The notes beneath the pieces are model-generated. The model was not told the DNA's origin and searched no databases. It saw only the letters and a list, made by a program, of their open reading frames with translations. From positions 186,001 through 250,000 of the forward strand of contig JAEWAK010000007.1 of NCBI GenBank assembly GCA_023391695.1: a stretch of DNA of 64,000 nucleotides, given 5' to 3'. This DNA comes from Bacillota bacterium (GTDB lineage: Bacteria; Bacillota; Clostridia; Lachnospirales; Lachnospiraceae). A program made the position numbers and the translations under genes. This document shows, piece after piece, positions 25,572 through 32,991 of the stretch; positions within the stretch are counted from its first letter, which is position 1, and the number at the start of each line of letters is the position of its first letter.

Positions 25572-27386
25572 ATGAAGAAATTTATCCGCTATATTAATAA
25601 TTTAAAGATTAAATATAAAGTTTTGATCTGTATGTTATCCATTACAACCATTGCTTTATTGCTGGTCAGTTTCCTTTCCTATAATTATTTTTCAAAACGC
25701 CTGGAAGACCAGACGGAAAGCAATGCAAAACATACGTTAAAAATAGCTTCAAAAGCCCTTAGTTCCGAATTTAATTTAATTTTATCCTCTGCTTCACGTT
25801 TTTTGGTCAATACAAAAGTCATAAAAACTTTAAAGGATATTGACCGAGGCAGCCGCGAACGGTATATCTATAACTATGTAAACCTGGATAATGATTTCTC
25901 TTACCTGATGCAAAGCCATGATTATATCAGCAGTGCATTTATTATTGATAAAAACGGCAAATTTTACAGTTCTGCCGAATTAGGTTTAAATTATGACACG
26001 ACGAACTATTTTAACTGGGATTTCTCCGGAGTAAAAGGCATCACCCTGCTGCCGGTTAAAAAAAGTCCCATAAATGATATAAACGTACTTCCTGTTATAA
26101 TCCCCATTTCTTATGAGAGCAGAATGAATATATGTATGGTTTCCGATTCCCCGGAAAATTCTACGGCAGTTTTTATTATTTTGCTGGATCTAAACAAAAT
26201 AAACCAATATTTTAATCATATCAATAATAACAATGGCTCTGTGATATATCTGGCAGACTTAAACGGGCTTCCCCTCAGCATACCGTCCGCATCTTCCTCT
26301 TATATACTGGCCAACCGGAATTCCATATCGGATAAAATCAAAACATACCGGGGTATAACCACTTTTGATGAAAAAATCAATCACAATACTTATATGGTTT
26401 CCGGTAACAGTCTGGATTTTAACAATTTAAAGATAGTCAGTATCGCTTTAAAAAAGGATCTGCTGTCAGACCTGACTTCCATAAGATCATTTATACTAAT
26501 ATCCTGGCTTATCTGCTCCCTGGTTTCCGTATTGCTTTCCATTGTTTTATCCAGATTCATCTCCCGCCCCATAAACTCCCTGGTTCATGTTGTGGAGAGC
26601 ATACAGGAAGGTAATTACGAAGTAAAGCTGTTACCGAAATACCGGGATGAAGTCGGAATATTAAATCATTCCATTAATGAGATGTATGATACCATAAAAC
26701 AGCAGATCTTAATCATCAAAGAGGATGCCAAAGCCCAGGCCGCCGCTGAAATAAATCTTTTATCCAATCAGATAAATCCTCATTTTCTATATAACACAAT
26801 GGAATGTATTCATTTTGAAATTCTGGGCAGCCATACGGAAGAAGCTGCCGCCATGATTGAAAGCCTTGGCAGGTTTTTAAGAATCGGGCTGAATTATGGC
26901 AATAATTTAATTCCCCTGGATCTGGAATTAACCCATACCGAACAATATATGAATTTAATGAATCATATGTCCAACCAGAAAATAGAATTCCGGACCTATG
27001 TAGATGACGGGTTAAAAGAATATAAAATATTAAAATTAATCCTTCAGCCTTTAATTGAAAATTCAATTAAACACGGCTTCCGTAAAGACGGCCTGAAACA
27101 GAATATCTTCGCTCCTTTTATAGAGGTCAGGGTCTTGCTGAAAGAAGATCAGATTGTTATTACAGTGACCGACAACGGTGTTGGTATTGATATGGAGAAA
27201 GCAAAGGCTTCCCTATACCAAATGCCCGCATCGAATTCCAGCCATGTTGGTTTAAATAACGTATACCGCCGCCTTCGGGTCTATTATGGTGAAAGTGTTT
27301 CCATGAATTTTTTCTCGGTTCCCTTCTGTCAGAACAATGTTAATATTATTCTTCCCTATGTTACCAGTACAACATTCAATAAATAA
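25572..27386 (+). CDS. Sensor histidine kinase, YesM type
   Basis: 604 residues from the ATG at 25572. Membrane span near 15-38 (LICMLSITTIALLLVSFLSY), extracellular sensor domain to about 290, second span (FILISWLICSLVSVLLSIVLS), HAMP (RPINSLVHVVESIQEGNYEVKLL), His_kinase box with the phospho-accepting His in INPHFLYNTMEC, and an HATPase with NSIKHGF and DNGVGID. The kinase senses an extracellular signal, probably the sugar, and phosphorylates the response regulator encoded upstream. Confidence 0.93.
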   Translation: MKKFIRYINNLKIKYKVLICMLSITTIALLLVSFLSYNYFSKRLEDQTESNAKHTLKIASKALSSEFNLILSSASRFLVNTKVIKTLKDIDRGSRERYIYNYVNLDNDFSYLMQSHDYISSAFIIDKNGKFYSSAELGLNYDTTNYFNWDFSGVKGITLLPVKKSPINDINVLPVIIPISYESRMNICMVSDSPENSTAVFIILLDLNKINQYFNHINNNNGSVIYLADLNGLPLSIPSASSSYILANRNSISDKIKTYRGITTFDEKINHNTYMVSGNSLDFNNLKIVSIALKKDLLSDLTSIRSFILISWLICSLVSVLLSIVLSRFISRPINSLVHVVESIQEGNYEVKLLPKYRDEVGILNHSINEMYDTIKQQILIIKEDAKAQAAAEINLLSNQINPHFLYNTMECIHFEILGSHTEEAAAMIESLGRFLRIGLNYGNNLIPLDLELTHTEQYMNLMNHMSNQKIEFRTYVDDGLKEYKILKLILQPLIENSIKHGFRKDGLKQNIFAPFIEVRVLLKEDQIVITVTDNGVGIDMEKAKASLYQMPASNSSHVGLNNVYRRLRVYYGESVSMNFFSVPFCQNNVNIILPYVTSTTFNK

Positions 27387-27526
27387 CTGGCTATTAGGCT
27401 GAGTATAAATCTGCGCGAGTGCACTCACACAACCCAGGCGTAGTGGAGGGCTGCGCCGAGGCTTGCAGGATTGTGTGCAGGATTGTACTATCGAAGATTT
27501 AGACCAGCATAATGGCTGGTTAATTT
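27386..27526. repeat. 140-bp imperfect inverted repeat after the kinase gene
   Basis: The ends (TGGCTATTA, TAAATCT and AGATTTA, TAATGGC) are complementary, enclosing CACACAA/TTGTGTG and a centre CAGGCGTAGTGG...GCTGCGCCGAGGCTTGC similar to that at 16957-17103. Followed at about 27543-27590 by another hairpin with arms GGCAAGC and GCTTGCC. No gene. Confidence 0.5.
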
Positions 27527-27612
27527 ATGAATGGTTATACCAGTATACTGGCAAGCAATTGATACGGATATCCGCTTGCCGGTACACTATAAAGTAAAAA
27601 GTAGTAAACGGA

Positions 27613-27720
27613 TTATTCATACAGATGACAGGCAACCAGGTATCCTTTCTCCGTTTCTTTCAGTTCCGGGCAGACCTCTTTGCATACAGGTTTAACATAG
27701 GGGCAGCTGATTCGCTGCAT
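27613..27720 (-). CDS. 35-residue four-cysteine ORF resembling an Opp/Dpp ATPase C-terminus
   Basis: Translated by hand: MQRISCPYVKPVCKEV then CPELKETEKGYLVACHLYE. The pattern CP-x5-C-x3-C ... VACHL matches the oligo_HPY tail of oligopeptide ABC ATPases, a segment whose four cysteines hold an iron-sulfur cluster in at least one DppD. Its ATG overlaps the stop of the PLP enzyme gene (TAATG), with AAGGAAAA upstream, so it may be translated by coupling. Either a stranded gene fragment or a miniprotein that has taken over the cluster motif. Too short for certainty. Confidence 0.5.
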   Translation of the reverse strand: MQRISCPYVKPVCKEVCPELKETEKGYLVACHLYE

Positions 27721-28916
27721 TATTTTTCCTTAAAGGTAAGAAGAAACGCCTGCCGCAAATCATCAATGATATCCTCTGTATCTTCAATTCCCACGCTGAA
27801 ACGGAAAAAGCCGTCATGGAATTCTTCCGGATACAGATACTGGCGTTCATCCTTTTCCCCTAAAAATACGATCAGACTTTCATCATGGCCTAAGGAAACC
27901 GCGGAAGTGATGACCCGCAGATAACTGACAAACCGGTTATGGGTATCATGGTCCGCTTTCAAACCAAAGGACAATACTCCGCCAAAACCCGGATACATCT
28001 GCCTCTTTGCAACTTCATGGCCGGGATGGCTCTCAAGGCCCGGATAGGCAACAAACCTTACTTCCGGGACTGTTTCAAGATACCGGGCAACTTTTAAGGC
28101 ATTCTCATTATGCTGTTTCATCCTTAAAGGCAGAGTTACCGCACCCCGCATTATCAGCCAGGCATTAAAAGGACTGATGGTACCGCCTAAATTAACCTGG
28201 GACTGGGCACGGATCACATCCAGGTATTTCTTTTTACCGGTTATGGAACCGCCCATGGCATCACCATGTCCATTAATATATTTTGTAAGGCTTTCCACGG
28301 AAAAATCCGCACCCACCTCAATGGGTCTCTGGTTATAGGGGGAGCCAAAGGTATTATCCACGGACAGCAGTATTCCATGGTCATGGGCAATATCCGCAAT
28401 AGCCTTTATATCGGAAACGGTCAGGGTAGGATTCCCCGGCGTTTCAATATGGATCAGTTTTGTATTTGGTTTTATCGCAATTTTTACCGCCTCCGGATCC
28501 GAAGTATCCACTATGGTCGTTTCAACCCCAAACTTATTGTTAAATAACTCATTCAACAGGCGGTATACCGCTATATACGTTACACTTGAAAATATTACAT
28601 GGTCACCGGTCTTAAGTAATGCGAAAAACAGCCCGGATAAAGCCGCAACGCCGGATGCCAGTACCACACAGTCCTCTCCTCCTTCCAGGGAAGCGATTTT
28701 CTCCTGGAGATACTGCTGATTGGAGCCTCCGTTTCTGGTATACAGATTTTTGCCCGCACCGCTCCAGTTTAGATCAGAGGGATCATATGGAAGGGCATAA
28801 CTGTTTGCCATGGTTATGGGTCTTTTAATAGCCCCGGTGTCTTTATCAACTTCATTGCCCGTATGTACTGCCCTGGTTTGAAAACCAAGTTCTCTTTTCT
28901 GAAATTTATCTTCCAT
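27720..28916 (-). CDS. Cys/Met metabolism PLP-dependent enzyme (cystathionine gamma-lyase / methionine gamma-lyase family)
   Basis: 398 residues from the ATG at 28916, which follows AGAGGTC. Fold-type I PLP enzyme of the trans-sulfuration family. The cofactor lysine is in SVESLTKYINGHGDAMGG; the substrate-binding Tyr-Thr-Arg region reads NLYTRNGG; SSVTYIAVYRLL and VDNTFGSPYNQRPIEVGAD are further hallmarks. It could be a cystathionine or methionine gamma-lyase or a sulfhydrylase; the sequence alone does not decide. Own promoter at 28967-28995. Confidence 0.92.
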   Translation of the reverse strand: MEDKFQKRELGFQTRAVHTGNEVDKDTGAIKRPITMANSYALPYDPSDLNWSGAGKNLYTRNGGSNQQYLQEKIASLEGGEDCVVLASGVAALSGLFFALLKTGDHVIFSSVTYIAVYRLLNELFNNKFGVETTIVDTSDPEAVKIAIKPNTKLIHIETPGNPTLTVSDIKAIADIAHDHGILLSVDNTFGSPYNQRPIEVGADFSVESLTKYINGHGDAMGGSITGKKKYLDVIRAQSQVNLGGTISPFNAWLIMRGAVTLPLRMKQHNENALKVARYLETVPEVRFVAYPGLESHPGHEVAKRQMYPGFGGVLSFGLKADHDTHNRFVSYLRVITSAVSLGHDESLIVFLGEKDERQYLYPEEFHDGFFRFSVGIEDTEDIIDDLRQAFLLTFKEK

Positions 28917-28940
28917 CTTGACCTCTTTCCGTATTCCTAC

Positions 28941-28995
28941 TATTTCTATAGAATATATATAAATCAAATATATAGAAATAAAACTTCTTTGTCAA
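28941..28995 (-). promoter_or_regulatory. Promoter and spaced dyad of the PLP enzyme gene
   Basis: TTGACA (28990-28995), 17-bp spacer, TATATT (28967-28972) on the minus strand. A perfect 10-bp inverted repeat, TATTTCTATA (28941-28950) and TATAGAAATA (28971-28980), spans the -10 and start of transcription and looks like a repressor operator. No SAM riboswitch or T-box was recognised. The rest of 28917-29380 appears empty. Confidence 0.6.
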
Positions 28996-29380
28996 TTCCT
29001 AATTTAATAAGATTACTCCGGGAAATGATATGATGTTACAGAAAAATTTTGGATGCTGAATAAACTATGAACATTTTCTGTCTGATATATGTATGTTTTT
29101 ACTTGCTTTTCCTTCGCTGCACTCAGGCGGTCTGCGTAAAAGCATACATTACAATATTATGAAAATGGCGAAAATTATAAAATATTAATTTTTTTTCATA
29201 AAATACCGCCAATGAAACATAATATTATTCAGGATAAAAGAGTTGAAAATCAGTCGTTATAAGCAATGCCCAAATTCTTATTTATTTTCAGCGTACTGAT
29301 AAAGTAAACCGCAATCTGAAATCCATTAAATCCGGATGCACCGATGTTGTATCCATACTAAGGAAAGGGAAGTAACTTAT

Positions 29381-29632
29381 ATGTCAAAAATTATTATGGG
29401 AATCAAACTTATAGAACGGATGAAAACGGCAAGTAAATTTCAGGAATTATTATCCGAATACGGATGCGATATCAGTACGCGACTCGGCCTTCATGTGGCA
29501 TCTTCGGATTCCTGCAGCCCCAACGGCCTTATTATTCTGGAATTTATTGATGATGCCGACGATGCGGCAGCGGAATTTGAAGAAAGGGTCTCAGAATTGG
29601 CAGACGTAGTTATACAAAAAATGGTTTTTTAA
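29381..29632 (+). CDS. Small TM1266/NikR-C-like protein (possible hydrogenase-system regulator)
   Basis: 83 residues from the ATG at 29381 after GGAAAGGGAAG. The ferredoxin-like pattern (IIMGIKLIERMKTASKFQELLSEYGCDISTRLGLH, then LIILEFIDDADDAAAEFEERVSELADVVIQKMVF) resembles the small ACT/NikR-C-like family found near iron-only hydrogenase genes. No hydrogenase gene is in the window. Assignment is by pattern only. Confidence 0.6.
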   Translation: MSKIIMGIKLIERMKTASKFQELLSEYGCDISTRLGLHVASSDSCSPNGLIILEFIDDADDAAAEFEERVSELADVVIQKMVF

Positions 29633-29860
29633 TTTTTACTGATATTCTGACTTAACAATCTGGGGAAAGATTCATACGGTGCAGCCGTCCCAAATATGAA
29701 TCTTATGCCCGGATTAGGTGAAGAGACAGTCTTTACAGGCAGAATCTTTACTTCTGCCTATAAGGTCCTGTCCCAAAGGAATATCATTATATCGGCAGAT
29801 CCAGTCAAAGCGGATATTTTCGCATTCCGCTTACTGCGGCTCATAACCTGCTATGCAGCC

Positions 29861-31042
29861 TTACCGCGCCATGGTATAGATTTTTTCCATATCTTTCATA
29901 TTAAGTACCTGAAAACGTCCGATGGTCCTGGTATTCTTAAAACTGCATTTAAAGGCCAGCTCATGAATCTGCTCATCGGTCAGTTCGATACCCAATTCAC
30001 GGATGGAAGTCGGCATACCGGTACTCCAATAGAAATGTTCCATAGCCTTAATACCTTCCAGGGCTGTTTTTTCCGCATCTTCAAAAGAATTAGCTGCGCC
30101 CATTACATTCACTGCAAACTTGGCAAAACGGCCTGGCGAGGTTTTATAGACATATCTCGCCCAGCTTCCCCATACGGCTGCCAGCCCGGCTCCATGAGTA
30201 ACGTCAAACATACCGCCAAGTTCATGCTCAAGCTGATGGGCAGACCAGTCTCCTCCCGTAGTACCGCATCCGGTCAGGCCATTGTGGGATAAGCTGCCTG
30301 CCCACATAATTTCCGCCCGGGCATCGTAATTTTTTGGATTTTCCATTAAGATTTTCGCATTGCGGATCACTGTCCGCATTAAAGCTTCGCTGATACTGTC
30401 CGTCAGCTCCATGGTTTTACCGGTACTAAAATACCGTTCCATAGTGTGCATAAGGATATCCGCACATCCGCTCTGGGTCTGATACTGGGGCAGGGAATAG
30501 GTCAGCTCCGGATTCATAACGGCAAATTTACAACGGCCGTAATCCGTATTGCAGCCCCTCTTTAACCAGCCTTCTTCTTTGGTTATAACACAGGAACTAC
30601 TCATTTCACTTCCCGCCGCCGCAATCGTTAGAATAACACCAACCGGCAGACAGCCGGAAGGTACCTGCTTTCCTTCAAATAAATCCCATACATCACAGTC
30701 ATTCGCCACACCATAGCCAATGGCCTTGGCAGAGTCAATAACACTTCCGCCGCCTACCGCCAGAATAAAATCGACTCCTTCTTTTTTGCAGAGCTCAATC
30801 CCTTCATACACCTTGGAAAGCCTTGGGTTGGGTACAACACCTCCTAAACTTGCGTATTCGATACCGGCCTTTTCCAAAGACTGAAAAATCCTGTCCAAAA
30901 GTCCGGATTTTACCGCACTGTTACTCCCATAATGAACAAGGACCTTTTTACACTTCTCCTCCTTTACCAGTTCTCCTGTCTGTTCTTCCGTACCTTTTCC
31001 AAATAAAACTCTGGTCGGGGTAAAATATTGAAAATTTTCCAT
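29861..31042 (-). CDS. Iron-containing alcohol dehydrogenase (butanol dehydrogenase type)
   Basis: 393-residue group III NAD(P)-dependent dehydrogenase. N-terminal FTPTRVLFGKGTEEQ and nucleotide site LAVGGGSVIDSAKAIG. The metal ligands lie in GCADILMHTMERYF and in AHQLEHELGGMFDVTHGAGLA. Wording is closest to BdhA/YqhD. Reduces aldehydes to alcohols during fermentation or detoxification. Start follows AGAGAGGTG. Monocistronic as seen. Confidence 0.93.
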   Translation of the reverse strand: MENFQYFTPTRVLFGKGTEEQTGELVKEEKCKKVLVHYGSNSAVKSGLLDRIFQSLEKAGIEYASLGGVVPNPRLSKVYEGIELCKKEGVDFILAVGGGSVIDSAKAIGYGVANDCDVWDLFEGKQVPSGCLPVGVILTIAAAGSEMSSSCVITKEEGWLKRGCNTDYGRCKFAVMNPELTYSLPQYQTQSGCADILMHTMERYFSTGKTMELTDSISEALMRTVIRNAKILMENPKNYDARAEIMWAGSLSHNGLTGCGTTGGDWSAHQLEHELGGMFDVTHGAGLAAVWGSWARYVYKTSPGRFAKFAVNVMGAANSFEDAEKTALEGIKAMEHFYWSTGMPTSIRELGIELTDEQIHELAFKCSFKNTRTIGRFQVLNMKDMEKIYTMAR

Positions 31043-31194
31043 TGCAGATACACCTCTCTTCTGATTTTTTATTTTGCATACAGGTACATTTTATTCCATC
31101 CACATTACTCCAGGTCAATAGCCCATTGTAATATTTAACGTAATATTTAATATAATATTTATCCTGTTATATTTTGTAAAATTTAAAATTCACC

Positions 31195-32214
31195 CTATTG
31201 TTCCAGCTCTGCCCCGAACTTATCGATTATCCTTTTATCCATCGGAATTTCACTTGCCTCCAGCAAACCATTTAACTGTTCCAGTTTCGTTACACTGCTA
31301 ACAGGTACCACCTCAAAAGGCTGGTTCAGTAAAAATGCCAGAGAAAGTGCAATCAGTGATGCGCCGTTCTCCTTATGGATTGCAAGAAATTCCTCGTACA
31401 AGCTTAAGTTTCTTTTATTCAGATAGGTTTTGATTAATTTATCTGAAAGCCCTAATTCTTCCGCCGGTGTTAAAAGTTCTCCCTCTTTCACTTCCGGGTT
31501 TGCGCGGTAAAGCTTCTCAAAAAAGCCGTTGGCAGTGGACGTATATGGAATAAACGGCATTTTGGTCTGTTTGTGCCATTCATAAGAAGCTTCATCGATC
31601 AATTCCATGGTAGCATCCCGCATGGTATGGTAAACCGGATTAACGCTTGCGGCACTCCAAAGGTTGGATACGGCGCTAAAGCCCTGTAAATAGTTTTTCC
31701 CAGCATAAATACGGGCCTTTTCCATACGTTCTTTATTAAAGTTGGAGGCTCCGTAATAACGGATTTTGCCTTCCTTCACCAGTTCCTCCATCCAGTCCAT
31801 AATCTCTTCGATGGGCTTATTTTTGTCATCCCTGTGAAGCCAGTATAAATCAATCCGGTCAAGTCCCAGGGTTTTCATGCTTTCATGGAGGTCATGACGG
31901 ATATCTTCCTTTGTTGCTCTTGAAATATGAGGCTCTTTAAAATCATAATGCGCTCCTTTTGTGGCAATAATAACCTTATTCCCGGCATCTCTGGATTTTA
32001 ACCACTCCCCGATCATCTCTTCGCTGCAATTAGCTAAACCCGAAATCCAGCGGCAGTATACGTTTGCCGTATCAATAAAGTTTCCCCCGCCCTCAACAAA
32101 AGCATCCAGTACTTTATAAACCGTTTCCCGGTTAAGTTTTTCGCCGAAATTGCCCCCGCCCAGGCAGATATTACTCACCTTTAAATCCGTTCCCTTTAAA
32201 ACGATATGTTTCAT
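31195..32214 (-). CDS. Aldo/keto reductase
   Basis: 339 residues from the ATG at 32214 after GGAGGTG. TIM-barrel oxidoreductase with the tetrad Asp and Tyr in FIDTANVY, Lys in VIIATKG and His in YWLHRDD. The YajO/Tas-like group is suggested by the ISGLANCSEEMIGEWLKSR segment and the C-terminal SLAFLLNQPFEVVPVSSVTKLEQL. Substrate unknown. Confidence 0.92.
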   Translation of the reverse strand: MKHIVLKGTDLKVSNICLGGGNFGEKLNRETVYKVLDAFVEGGGNFIDTANVYCRWISGLANCSEEMIGEWLKSRDAGNKVIIATKGAHYDFKEPHISRATKEDIRHDLHESMKTLGLDRIDLYWLHRDDKNKPIEEIMDWMEELVKEGKIRYYGASNFNKERMEKARIYAGKNYLQGFSAVSNLWSAASVNPVYHTMRDATMELIDEASYEWHKQTKMPFIPYTSTANGFFEKLYRANPEVKEGELLTPAEELGLSDKLIKTYLNKRNLSLYEEFLAIHKENGASLIALSLAFLLNQPFEVVPVSSVTKLEQLNGLLEASEIPMDKRIIDKFGAELEQ

Positions 32215-32558
32215 CCCGCACCTCCGCCAAAAAGTTAAATCTGACACCCGCCTGCTTAAGGCAGGATACTTCCTTGATAGGTTAATAAAAATAATTAAGT
32301 ACTATTATACTTCTAATGTATCTGCCAGTAAAGACCATAAATAAACCGTAACACGGTGTATGATATTTTCAAAGTGTACAATACCTTCAAAGTGTTTTAG
32401 AAATTTCCGGATAATAAAGAACAATTTGGTTAGAATGACTGCGTTTAAAACTTTAATTTTCTAGCCGATATGCATACAGATATTTGCATTTCGCTTTGCC
32501 GAATTAAAATAAATCAATAAAACTGATTAAATTTATCACTTTTATTTATTCAGTTATT

Positions 32559-32819
32559 GTGGTAAAATATAAAAAATCAAATGCAGGGAAAAGGAATAGT
32601 AATCTTAACCCGGATTCCAGAAAGCTGTTGGCCGATGTGAAACAGCAGAAGGGTTATTATGAACTCGCCTTGGAGCAGCTCATTGAACATTACAGTAGAT
32701 GCAGCCGGAAAGCCACCGTTACAGGGCAGAAGCATAAGGAATTGCCCGTGCTTCACAAGCGCATGATTTATCATGAAATAGAGTGGTACCGCGTAAGAAT
32801 TCTTCTTTCGTCTCTATAA
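32559..32819 (+). CDS. Doubtful small ORF, 86 residues
   Basis: Starts with GTG and has no visible ribosome binding site. Sequence is charged and without recognised motifs (KLLADVKQQKGYYELALEQLIEHY). An opposing frame of 65 residues overlaps it. I list it only because the surrounding 777-bp gap (32215-32991) is otherwise free of genes apart from the hairpins before the next gene. It may be non-coding. Confidence 0.2.
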   Translation: MVKYKKSNAGKRNSNLNPDSRKLLADVKQQKGYYELALEQLIEHYSRCSRKATVTGQKHKELPVLHKRMIYHEIEWYRVRILLSSL

Positions 32820-32823
32820 TGAA

Positions 32824-32991
32824 TGTTCACATTTATTAGGAGACGGAAGTTTTTTTGTATCCTAAACTGTGAACAGAATTTATTAACCCATTAATTCTAT
32901 CAGACAGAAAGGAAGCAGGTTGAAAAGACAAAAACAGTTTTTTCAACATCCTGATTCGTACGTGCGCCATAGCGCACAGATTGGAGTCATT
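32824..32991 (+). promoter_or_regulatory. Structured leader of the isopropylmalate synthase fusion gene
   Basis: Three hairpins in order: TGTTCACA with TGTGAACA, enclosing TTAGGA/TCCTAA (32824-32875); CAGG-TTGAAAA with TTTTCAA-CCTG (about 32924-32954); and GTGCGCCATAGCGCAC (32962-32977). The last lies 14 nt before the ATG next to TTGGAG and recurs before the ABC gene at 46112. No T-box consensus was recognised. Confidence 0.45.

Noticed and set aside
28917..29000. SAM riboswitch or T-box upstream of the Cys/Met PLP enzyme
   Set aside because: The leader after the promoter is only about 45 nt and AT-rich, too short for either.
29696..30292. 198-residue plus-strand ORF
   Set aside because: Largely antisense to the well-supported iron alcohol dehydrogenase and without family motifs.
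32824..32991. T-box leader for the LeuA fusion gene
   Set aside because: Hairpins are present, but I see no T-box sequence (TGGNACCGCG-like) and no terminator/antiterminator pair.
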